64,000 nucleotides of DNA from Hydractinia symbiolongicarpus. Taxonomy: Eukaryota; Cnidaria; Hydrozoa; Anthoathecata; Hydractiniidae. The DNA lies in assembly GCF_029227915.1 (NCBI RefSeq), contig NC_079876.1, forward strand, positions 5,890,001 through 5,954,000, read 5' to 3'. The notes under the pieces were generated by a model that made no database searches, was not told the DNA's origin, and was given only the letters and a program-made list of their open reading frames with translations. The position numbers and the translations under genes were made by a program. Each line of letters opens with the position of its first letter. The first letter of the stretch is position 1. Shown in pieces: positions 10,369 to 22,300 of this stretch.

Positions 10369-13300
10369 GTAAGTCAATATAATATATCTAATTTTGGGGC
10401 TGAGCTAATTTAAAGTATATAGCCAATAGATATCAATTATAATAATATAGATAGATAGACGGAAAGATGTGCATATGTGACCTACAGAGTGTGGTTTCTA
10501 TACGGAGTAATACTCTGTATAGCCAGTTCGGAAAATCCTACATTTGCGGTATACTCCATTTGCGGTATAAAAATAATCTGAAAATTTTGTCCCGCAATTG
10601 CGGGATATATGGGATTCGAATATCCCGCAATTGCGATATATATATCACTTGTTTTATTTTAAAAATGAAAACATGAAGCGTAGCCTTAGAAATCCGAACA
10701 AAGATTTTTCAAAAAAATGTAAGTGCATTCTGCACAATGATACTGACATCAATGGCAATGGTTGCTACGATATTAGTTCTTCAAAAAGGTACAAAGCGAG
10801 CGTAATTAATGATTTCAAAGAAAAGAAGATATTTCCATTACGAGCTAAATATCTTTGTACAACTTATTATAAGCGATACAGAAACGTAGATGAAACGATC
10901 GACATGCAAACCACCCAAAAAGAAATAGCTAGTACATCCGTAACTGCAAATGTTCAGGAAACTGTACCAACACTAGAAACACCTAAACTTGCCAAAGAAA
11001 ATTCAATCGCATACTTATTGCATAACCTCATTGATAAGTTAGAAAACGAATCCGTAACAATATCAAAAAAATACAAAGATGTCAATTTCCTGATCCAACA
11101 AGATGTAGACCGATACATTAAAGAGCGGAATCGTTTGTTAGTTTTGTTTTTATGTGGAGTAACTGGCTTAGATATGTCCAACACGTCCACAGAGAAAAAG
11201 ATGTCATTTATCAATACTGTTGAAATGTGTTATTATTTAAGAAATTTTCAACTTGTTCTTTCCTTTTCCTTTCTTGGGAACTTTATTCAGTCATCAATTT
11301 CAGGTTCTAAAGTTGTTTCGGTGATGAACGGAAAAACCTCTCCTGGCGGTTGTTATACCACCTTTAAAAACTGGCTATCTGAAAAAGGAGCGAAACCGCT
11401 AACTTGCGTTGATTGACCAGTGGATTTATTTTTTGATAACATTGGCAAGTATATCGTAAAGAACTATCGGATTAGCATACTGAAAACGAAAAGTGCTGAT
11501 ATCATAACGACAGGGATCCAAATAGCACTGACGACGGAAGATCAAAACATACAGAAACGAATTGATTATCAGGCCCATACACTTATAATGCTGCCACCGG
11601 TCGCAGCCAGTATGTTCGTAACCAATCCACGATGAGTCATATCGCTTGTCCCTGTCACTATGGTATTCGATACCGCAAAGTTGACATACATATTTGAATC
11701 TTTTTTTTCTCGCCTTTGATGGCGAGTTTTCAGTCAAAAGTTCTATCGACGGCAATGGAGCAACAGCAGCCTGTGCACCTGAAATCGCTGCTCGGTCATT
11801 CAAAAGAACGGGCAGAGTTGCAAATTTTTTGACACAGCAATTGTCTTTGCCATAATCCTTGAAGACTTTTAGAAACACTTCGTCCCCAGTTGTCATTTTT
11901 AAGTCCTGCATTTTCCGTAGCAGCCCATTTGTGTTGTTGTAACTCGATTTTGCCCTAAAGGCGGAGTTTTTCTGATATTGGGTGCATTTGAAATATTTGT
12001 ATGAGTGTTTGTGGAGCGCTGCTGAGTTAAAAAAGTGAATGGTTGAATGGGCGAGGATGCATTAAAAAATGACGAATTATTAAAATTTGAAATTTCTAAC
12101 GGGCCGCAATTTCTAATATTGCTTGTAATATCCTTTAACACCGGGAGACTTTCAGATGATTCGTTGGATAAATCCAAAGTTGGTTGAAAGGGATCCATTT
12201 TGTTGAGTTGATAAGCTATGAAAAAAGCAATTAATTAGCAGTTTTTAAACAGGTTATTCCACTTGTGAACAGTAATGCAAATAAAAGAGACTTACTATCG
12301 CAGTCGATCAAGTGTTATTTACCTCTCTAATGACTTCTTAAAGAACACTGAAACAATTTTTCTTAAATTTGTTATTTATACATTAGGATTCGAATTTAGA
12401 ACAGCTGCATTAAAAATCGAACGTCCAAGATTTCTAAGATCATAAGTTTAAGATTTAAAAAATTATAATAACACCTGCTGGGGAATTGTAAACTTAAGTT
12501 TAACTTAAGACAAAAGTTTCTTTAAAAAATGTATATACTGAAATTGCAGGATATGTACCGCAATTGCAGTATGCCGCAAATTCATATCCTGCAATTGCAG
12601 TATACAAACTTTATTCCCACAACGTTCATGCATAGTCCCTTATACTGCAATTGCAGTATACAAACGCGTAATACGTTTTTTTTCCCGCAGGCAAGAATAA
12701 AGGTCATAGCCTGACGCTCCCGATGACATATTTCACTGGATGCGATTTTTAGCCATCCGATGCGAAAACGAAAAAAACCTTGTTGATGCAAGCCTTCTTG
12801 GGCAAGAGCAAAAAATTTTATACCGCAATTGGAGTATACTGCAAATGTAGGATTTTCCTAACTGATAGCTGCTATACAGAGTTTGGTTTAGCTATACGGA
12901 GTCTGCCAACAAATGTTATTAAAGTGGAAATATTGCAATATATGACTGTTTAAAACTATTTCCGAAAAAAAAATAAAAAATAATCACCATAAAGAACAAG
13001 TTAAAAAGACAAGCACGTCATTTTCCTACTTTTTATCCATCGTAAACATACCAGGTATATTGTAGTTATACGGAGTGTGGGAACATTAGTTTGATTGCAA
13101 TAAAAGGATTATGGAATACAGATTATGAGATACCGAGAGTATGTTATGCAGAATTCGCTATGGGGAGTATGCAGAATTTGCTATAAGGAGTATGCCATAC
13201 GGAGTATCCTATACGAACTATGTCATACAGAGTATTCTATACGGAGTATGCCATACGGACTGTGACATGCTTCATATACGAAGTATGCTATATACATGAT

Positions 13301-16300
13301 TACTATACTGAGTGTGACAGGCTTAGTATATGGAATGTGAGATGTAGTATACAGAGGGTGACATGCTTAGTATACGGAGTATGACATGCTTAATATACGA
13401 AGTATGCTACACGGAGTGCGACAGGCTTAGTATACAGAGTGTGCCATGCTAAGTATGCAGAGTGTGAAATGTTTGGTAGGAACAGAATTCGATGTATTGT
13501 TAATGAGTTAAGGTTTACAATGGCTGGTATAAAAGTACACAATTTTAAAGTAACATAAGAAAAAGTCATTGATTGTATGGTTAGTTTTATTGCATATAGA
13601 AACATACAAAACAAAGTTATAAAGCTTAAAATGAATATAATGGAAGCCATAAAAATAAACTTCATACAAAATGCAAATAGTAAACTACATCATACAGTTG
13701 GACTGCCAGTAACTCGAACACTGGTTAATTGCTATGGTTCTGAAGCAACAACACGAAAGCAAACAACAACAATGACAGATAATGTTAGAAGTATATTTCT
13801 CTTGTTTCATGTCATAACTACACTTGTGTTTGGGGAAAGGGGGGGGATGTCAGGTTTGGTATCAGGGGGGCCCAAACCAGATGCGTGTGTTTCCATCCTT
13901 ACCCTTAGTAAGGCGTTTATTGTGGAAACGTCTGCGTATCTCGTGGAAACACTAACTCAGCAACTCGCTTGGAAATTGCCTATATCTGAGCGACTCACTT
14001 GAAAATTGCCTACACCTCAGCAACTCGCTTGGAAATTGCCTACATCTGAGCGACTCACTTGGAAATCGCCTACACCTCAGCAACTCGCTTGGAAATTACC
14101 TACCTCTCCGCGACTCACTTGGAAATCGCCTACACCTCAGCAACTCGCTTGGAAATTGCCTACATCTCCGCGACTCACTTGGAAATCGGCTACACCTCAG
14201 CAACTCGCTTGGAAATTGCCTACTACCTGCTATGGCGTATCTCGTGGAAACGCACCTCATTTGTTAGGGAAACAAACGCATCTTCATCCCATTTGGCTGA
14301 CGAAGGAAGCCCGACATCCCCACCAGCGCTGGTCAACAGTGCTTCTACCTCTGGACAAAAAACTTGGCAATCGCAAGTAGCCAAATTTGGATCACCAAGA
14401 AAACCTTGAGGCAAGAGCACTAGTGTAAGCGAGCGCGCGTCTTTGATGCCAATTGATCCCTCCATCTTGCGTTGTAGATCGTTGCGTGTTGTAGTTCGTA
14501 GTATCGTTGCGTGTTATAGTTCGTTGTAGAAGACCCTCTGGGGCTACATCAATTGGTATCGTATGCACTCGTCATGTGTCGGATGATAGTCCGGTTATCG
14601 AGTTAACATAAGGGTCGTGGTTGATTGTAGAATTAGTTAATATGGTGACAGTTGTGGACATTGATGCCAGTACATGAAGTGATTGATGTACATAAAAGAA
14701 AAAGAAAAAATATATAATAACAGGGTGGGTGGGTGGGCAAACCAAACTATTAGCAAAATGTGATGATGGAAACTAGTTGACTTTAGCTGCTCCCATTTTA
14801 TAGGTAGGCAAGGCAATCTTAGGGGCCTGGATCTACAACAGTATTGGTTAGTTACCTTGAGGGCCCCTAGTGTTCATGCCTTGTGACCACCCTTTTCACT
14901 AGTCTACCATTCTAGATTTGGAATAACATTGAGTTTCTAAAGTATATCCTTCAATGATGCTAGTAGCCATCTTTGTTGACACTTGAATACTGAATGCAAT
15001 CAAAGCCAAGCCTCTCAACAAGGTATAAGTACTTACTTCAGGAACCGCAATTAACATGTGGTGAACTGTTGGTCCACCACCATTTAACTCGAACTTTTAT
15101 TAGATGGAACTGTTATCTACGGTAATTGGTACTCTGCATGCTTGTCGCATATTTTAGATGTTTTTCTTCTTACACAAATTATTTGCTTGTTTTAGGCACA
15201 ATTTCCTAAACTAGAATAGCTCAGATTAAATTTTTAATAAGAATGCTTAGTTTAGACTTCAACGCTCATGCTGCATTCGCTAATTTCTAGCCAAACCAGT
15301 CTCGGCATTATACTCTCAAAGCTGTCTGCGCCGCTTGCGGCTTTGAGATATTTAAATATTTCTGTCTATAGGGAGTAAACATGTCGCTATATGAAGTTAT
15401 ACTCCGTATACGCTTGCCTATACGGAGCCGTACTCCATATAGCTGCACACGCCGAATGAAACACATGTTTTGCATGGCTAGCTAGCCTCACAAATATCGA
15501 GTCTAGATCAGATTGGAAGAGGGTCATTAATATACCCCATCCAACCCATGCTAGCATGGAAAACGGACGTTAACCCGAGAATGATGATGATGATGATGAC
15601 AGAGCTAAATGTTATATTTTGCACATAAAGTATGCGTAACTCTTAAAAATCATGCAAACAATTTTCTTAAAAATTACAATTAGCCTCCGGGAAATGGAAG
15701 CAAATGATATGAAAACATTGTTTTAATGTCCAGGTGTTCGACCTAAGCACGTAGAACGGCGATAAAAATCCTTTTTTTGATTGCATTTTAAAAATTTAAG
15801 AACAAAGAATGGCGATAAAAAAGCTTTGTTAGATCGAATTTTAAAAATTTAAGAACAAAAAACGCCGATAGAAAAGCTTTTTTAGATTGCATTTTAAAAG
15901 TTGAAGAACGGAAAGTGGGGATAGAAATGCTTGTGTTTTGTTCTATTAAGAACGTCAAAAAGTTAGTTTTTTAGATTTTTTCTTTTTTCGGCATTAAAAT
16001 TTGATTTGTTTTCGAAATCTTATCGTGAAGGGAAAAGTCCTGAACATAGGGTTTTTCTGTGTGTGTTGTTAAACGTTGCTTTTTGTAAGAAGAACTTTTA
16101 AAAGTTTTGCATGTTAAAAATTATGCTTCAATGAAAAAGGAATATTACTAAAAGTTTATCGCAGCATTAGTTTTTTTAAATATTAAGACGATTGGATATG
16201 CATTTTTTTTAAAAAAGCTTGTGTTTTTTTGCAATAGTGTTACTTTAATTTAATGGCCTTTGTGTTTAATTTTCTCTCGCAGAGTAAAATGTTTATAAGA

Positions 16301-19300
16301 CAGCAAAATAATTATAGATTTTCAACCGCATGTTCCGAAATTTAAACACGTAGCAATGCGCAAGTTATCGAAACGGGTATTGTAAGCAGGTAGCAATTAC
16401 TTTTATGTAAACATGATTTTACAAAAACACAACCTTAACTTGCGTACATGTAAAGTTACATTCAAGTGGTACTGTATCTAAGAGTGCTAGGACCGCTAGC
16501 TACCATTATTAAAATAGTTGACACAAAGGTACATGTGTATTACAGTCCAAACCTGGTCTGCAGCTATCTCACAGAGCACTTCTTCCACATGTTAGACAAG
16601 AAAATTCCTCAATCTAAAATATTTTTGGCATATTTTTGTACATAATACTGGCAAAATAACTATGAAAATAAGGTTTTCTTATGTTAAGTTTGGTCTTTGC
16701 AAGCCCTTTGTCACAGCAAATAATATGCCAATTCCCCAGAATTTGGAGACTATCGTGTTATTGTCTGTACAACAGGTTTTCCATATTCTTACCAGACACC
16801 GTTTCATCAGAATATGAATACGTGTTCCATATTTTAAAGCTTATAAACTTAGTTTAAAGTACTTAAGTTATTGATCTATCAGTGCCTTATACTGATGAAT
16901 AAATAGATCACTCTACACGTAACTTGTTGTTGCCATTCGTTGGCCCAGCTTATGCATTGAATTTATGATTTGTAATTGAATGTGTACCCATTCCCTGGTT
17001 GTGAGTTTTATGGCGCCGTAGATTAGTGGTTATAGCTCTCGTACTCTGTGCGGGAGGCCGGGGTTCGATTCCTCTTGACGGCGATTCAACATGGGCGAGT
17101 GAATGTTACCATAGCCCCGGGTTTACCCAAGCCATGTGAGGGAAATTGGGAAGATGGCAAACTGTGTGGGCCGTTGGATGTTGCCGGGAGTTGTCTAGTA
17201 GAGCGCGGGCCCTAATTAGGTCTGCGTTGCTCAAAATGAGCGTTAACTACTCTAGGACTCTCCATCTAAGCCATGGCCCCTCCTGGAAATAATAGACAGG
17301 GTTTATCCCTCGATATTTGTGAGGCTAGCCATGTAAAATATGCACATCTGTGACATATGGATATTCTCTGTTCCTCAAGGTAGGTTAACCATATCAATAA
17401 AATTAGTGTTGAAAAAAACATCTTGTTTACATCACTAAGGGATGATCTACAAATTCTGTGCCAGCTTGACTTGTCAAAAATCATCTTGGAAGTTTAATGA
17501 TTGTCTGTTTGCACCGGACAATATCATTTCCTTTAATAATCCGTTAAAACTAATTTAAATTCGGCTCAAATTGTCTAACTTTTTTTTCTTCTCAGTTCGA
17601 ACCTTGAAAATTGGCTAAAAAGAGCCTAAAATTGGACTCAATTCTTTTTTAATGTTGATTTTTCTTTCAACGTTCTCTCAATTGGAACGAAAATGTTGTA
17701 ACTGAAACAAAACATTTATTATTTCAAACTCAATTTTTACCCTATTTATTCGTCCTGAATCTATAAAAATTGCAATGCTAAAACAGTTTTTGTAAATTTG
17801 TAGATTTGATTTTACTAATGTATAGTTCAGGGGTGCCTTTTTGTAATGTTTAGCTACAAAACAGTTTGCATTTCTTCCTCTTACATGTTTACAATTTCTA
17901 GTCTATCTACAGAATAAAATTGATTGATACATGTATAAGAATGCCATTGACCTTGTTGCTGGTTAGAGTCAGATCTCTTTAATTATTTTCTTTTATTTAA
18001 AATTAGTTTTAGTGCCCAAACCAGTATACTGGCGTCTAAAACCCTCTGGATACGCCACTGGGTTCAGTCTGGTGACTGTGATACTAAATCTAATGTGAAG
18101 TCTGCTTGACCAAAAGTTCTGATCAATAAGAAAAAAAACATTTCATTGTGTAATTGATCAAGAATTTGATTAAAAATGGCTACTATAGTACAATAAGTTG
18201 CAATTCAGGCCCCAATATTCTAGGCGGCCATATGAAGATGGGAATCATAAACAGTTTTATCCCTGACTGTTTTGTTAGCTATAAGCAGTCACAGTCATAC
18301 CCAACTTGCCATTGATCAGTTGGTTTTGTGAGTGGGTCCTTAAGGTGGCTGGTTGGTAGCAAGTTAACGTGAAATAAACATGAGTTTTGTATGAAATTCA
18401 CATTGTATAGCTATGGTAACAACATCTTAATAACATCTGAAGTGTTTAAAGCCATGCTTAACATCAACAGAAATTATCAAGGTTAAATGAAACACTCTAT
18501 CATACTGCCTAAACATAACTTACATACATGTGAGTTTTACCACATCAAGTAACAATCTGATGTGGATATAAAAAACTGTGGCATACATTAACCTTTCCAT
18601 TGTTACCATTATAATGCAAGTCAATGTAATAGGATAACTGAAAAATACAAAAATTCAGTGCTGTCTTTTTACCTCATGACAGTTTGTTTATTTTTATAAT
18701 TTATTTATCTTAGTGCTTCAGCATGCAGGATACAATCCTTCCAAAAAGACATTAGAAAAGTATTGGGGTCCAAGTATTGGTAAGTCATTTAATTCCATTT
18801 TTCTTAACGAGTGTAACGCCAGTCTGGGAGACAGAAAGAGTTCAGATGAGCTAAGAAGCAGGCTAAGTATCCGTAGAATTAAAGATGTTATCCAGATAAG
18901 AAGATTGAATTGGATGGAGCACTTGGAAAGAATGGAGGAGGATAATTGAATAAGAAAGTGTAGAGACTTGATGGTTCCTGGGGCAAAGCCCAGAGGCAGA
19001 CCGAGAAAGACTTGTCAGGAGTTTTTATAAGGACAGAATTGATACAGATGAAGTCGAGTTTAGATCTAACACAGTCTAGATCAGATTGGAAGAGGGTCAT
19101 TAATATACCCCGTCCAAACCTTGCTAGAATGGAAAACGGACGTTAAGCCGAGAATGATGATGATGATGATGTGCAAATTTGTCTGAGGAACAAAGCTTTG
19201 TGGTTTTCCACACTGTTTTGACAAGCATCTAACATAATGACAATTTCGCCACTATCACAAATAAAGTATGATTATTATGTCCTTTTTTATTCGGAAAAAA

Positions 19301-22300
19301 TGTAATAGTTTGTTGCTCCAGATAGCATTTATGACCTATAGATGAAATTTTTAGTGGTATTATTTTGTTATTGAATGCCTCTCTTCCTTTTCATAATCTT
19401 TATTTTTTTTAGATTCGTATGATTTCAATCAGTTTTGCTCAATTGTGAAGCAAGAGAAAAAGCCAACAAAGAAGGATCTCTTAAAAGCTTTTCAAAAGAT
19501 AGATCGTAATGGAGATGGCTATATAACACATGACGAGTTATTCCAAGTGCTAACCAAGGTAGTAACTTCTTACCTTTTACATTTCTAAAAATACAATAAC
19601 ATACTGTTTGTGAGTGGTATGCCAGTTTGAAACATATTAGTAATGTTTTTATTGTTGAAAGGAAGGATAAAAACACTAATAATTTTGTTTGCTTTTGTTT
19701 CCTTTGGAAGAAGCACTAATAAAAAAAACGAGTTTACACCAGTATTTACACTACGCAAACATACGATTAATTCCATATTTCACAGAACATGAATATTTGT
19801 GTGTGCTTAAACAGTGTTATAGCTTTTCTGTGTCATCTTATTCACTTTTTTTCATGTTTATTCCTATGTTCACACTAAATAACACAATTTTATCTCACAT
19901 GAGTTTCCATCTAGCGTGGTGAAAGAATGACAAAATCAGAAGTTAAAATGATGATTGAAGATGCCGATTTTAATGGTGATGGAAAGTTAGATTATGAAGA
20001 AGTAATAAAATTTTATTTTTAACACAAAAATTATTACATATAGCTCCTTAGCTGTAACTAAAAAAAAATCAGTCATCTCTCTAAATATAAGTTGTTTTAT
20101 TTGCTGCAGTTCTGTGACATGATGGATGCTACATCAAAACAATGTCGCCAGTTTTATGCTACTGATGTAAAACCCGATCAAAAACAAAGCTTTGATAAAA
20201 AGGCAAGCTTAAATGATGTTGTTCCTCCGCAGAGGGGGAAACCACATCGAAATTTATCTAATGTTAAGGAAGAAAAAAGAAGTAGCGTGATGCAGGATGA
20301 AAGAGGGAGTGAAAAGAAAACATCTCGATCTTCCATAACATCAAAACTTTCAGCAAAAGAACAAAAAAAGAATGATGAAGCTAAGGATGAAATAAAGAGA
20401 AATGTTGCTCAGAAATTAAAACATGAACCTCAAGATCTCAATGTATGTTGCTGTTTTGTTATTTTGTATACCACTTAATGAATGTGTTTAGCCTTAATAT
20501 ACCTAAAAATGTTTGGACTTTTACCAGCATTTATCACAAATAAAGCTAAATATTGTATTTGTTGTTTTCAGAAATATGATTTTATATCCATTGTATAGCA
20601 AGAGGTTCAAATTGTTTGTTCTTTATAGAGATGGCAGTTTCATTCCACAAAAGGATGTTTTTACAAAGAAGACAATGGCAAGATAGAAAGTCACCACTAT
20701 CAAATGAAAATCACTCAACCGACAACTGTGTGGATTACCATTAAACCCGCTCCTCCCAAATATGGTAATGTTGTTTTAAAAAATCTTTACTTCGCAAAGT
20801 TTAGCACATTTTTGGGCAATGATTATCTTTTTTTAAATTTCGAAATGACCAATTTAATCCATGTGAAATTGCTGTATGATAATATTATCGGTTGTAATTT
20901 GGTTCCCAGGTGTTTATTAAGGATTTGCTAAGGCGATATGTAATAATGAACAGACACAGAGTATCATGCTTTGTAGCATTAATCTGAGTTTAGAAGAAAT
21001 TGACCTTTTTACTTTTTATGGACAAAGTAGGAACTGTTTCATGAACTTTAAGGCGTTATAACATAATTTCTGATCATAGAGACGATAAATAAAATATTAT
21101 ACTACAACACATCAATATGGTCATATACTGATCCCAATAACGTGGTCAAATATATTTGTACCAGAAAAATGTTTTCGTATACACCAATTTTTGATTCAGT
21201 ATAAGTAACATTTTTGAAATTCAATATCGCCATAGGTAAGTTCAATGATGAGATCTTGGACAGTGATATGATGCTTTTTCTTGTGGATGAATCACACGGG
21301 AACAAACTTGTTGCCTTCACCAATTCATTAATCAATGGAGTAAGTTCCTTTTTTTCACCTCTTTTGCAGTAAGTCATTTCAACGTTTACGCCAAATCATT
21401 TTTATGTCACTAAACACTTCTTAGGCTTTCCTCCCTTTTTACCTTTCACTCGTTATATATTTTTTCATTGAGAAGTTGTCAGATCAAAACAGCGTAAACA
21501 CTTTGTTATGTGATCAGTTTGACATGCATGAAACTTTTGATTCATTTTATGTCTTTACAGAAATATTGCCTCCAAGCCGATGTCAACATTGGAGTATACA
21601 ACTTGTTGTCATTCTCATCTGGAAATAAACTTTACGCAGAAGAGTCAGACAGTGGACAAGTTAGTTTAGTGAAAGGACGTGGTGAAGATGCGAAGCTGAC
21701 AAAACCATGCAGGTAATTACAATTTCGTCTTGGTTATAAACAATTCCCTTAGGATAAATAATTTGTCAAATAACATAATCAGAAGAATAAGAATAGTCTC
21801 GATAGCCTGCCATTTCGGACCTCAGCTAGAGTCACGTGGTTTTTAATGGGGTAGCATAAGTGTATCAAAGTAAGAAAAAAACCGATTTTGCTTTACCTGC
21901 TTAGATATTATTTGATAAGTATTTTTAGGAAGTCAATTTTACTCCTAGTCACCAATTAAAAATGTTTAAAGCAGTCAAGAAGTCTGAATTTGATATTTTA
22001 CCTAACATGTCAATCAATGAACTGGCTAACTAGCTCTGCAAGTCTGTACTTGTGGAATAAAAACACAAGTTGATGATACGACTTGATTATATGAACCAAT
22101 ATTAATTGATTTGTTGAAAAAATAATTAGTCACATCTGGTGGTGGTTATACAAGGCAGACAAAGTAGACAAATGGAATTAGCAAGAGTACAATTTAATTT
22201 ACTAGAACATTTTCTTACTATCAATTTGTTGTAACTATTTAACATTGGTTTTTGTATGTTCCGTATATTTTTAAAAGCGCTTTCTTATGTCTTGGAATAT

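Larger units (their letters stand above)
10499..12903. mobile_element. Decayed DNA transposon inside EFCAB7 intron 1, 43-bp TIRs
   Basis: The left TIR 10530-10572 and right TIR 12816-12858 are reverse complements with about three differences ('ggaaaatcctacatttgc' ... 'gcaaatgtaggattttcc'). Outside them lie 'ctctgtatagc' words and 'ctatacggagt' boxes in inverted orientation, so the true termini may extend to about 10499 and 12903. Palindromic boxes with core GCAATTGC occur twice just inside the left end (about 10595, 10624) and at least three times toward the right end (about 12558, 12591, 12644). They look like subterminal transposase-binding sites. Two decayed ORF sets converge inside. The superfamily is not recognised. 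Confidence 0.75.

Noticed and set aside
13577-14409. Three plus-strand frames of 116-141 codons
   Set aside because: They run through the 60-bp minisatellite and repeat-rich intron sequence; there is no splice or domain evidence.
17012-17085. Functional tRNA gene
   Set aside because: A and B boxes are present, but the acceptor stem and D-arm spacing are wrong and a SINE body follows.
18713-18949. One 78-codon gene
   Set aside because: It is EFCAB7 exon 2 read through into an unrelated LINE fragment; the donor at 18780 separates them.
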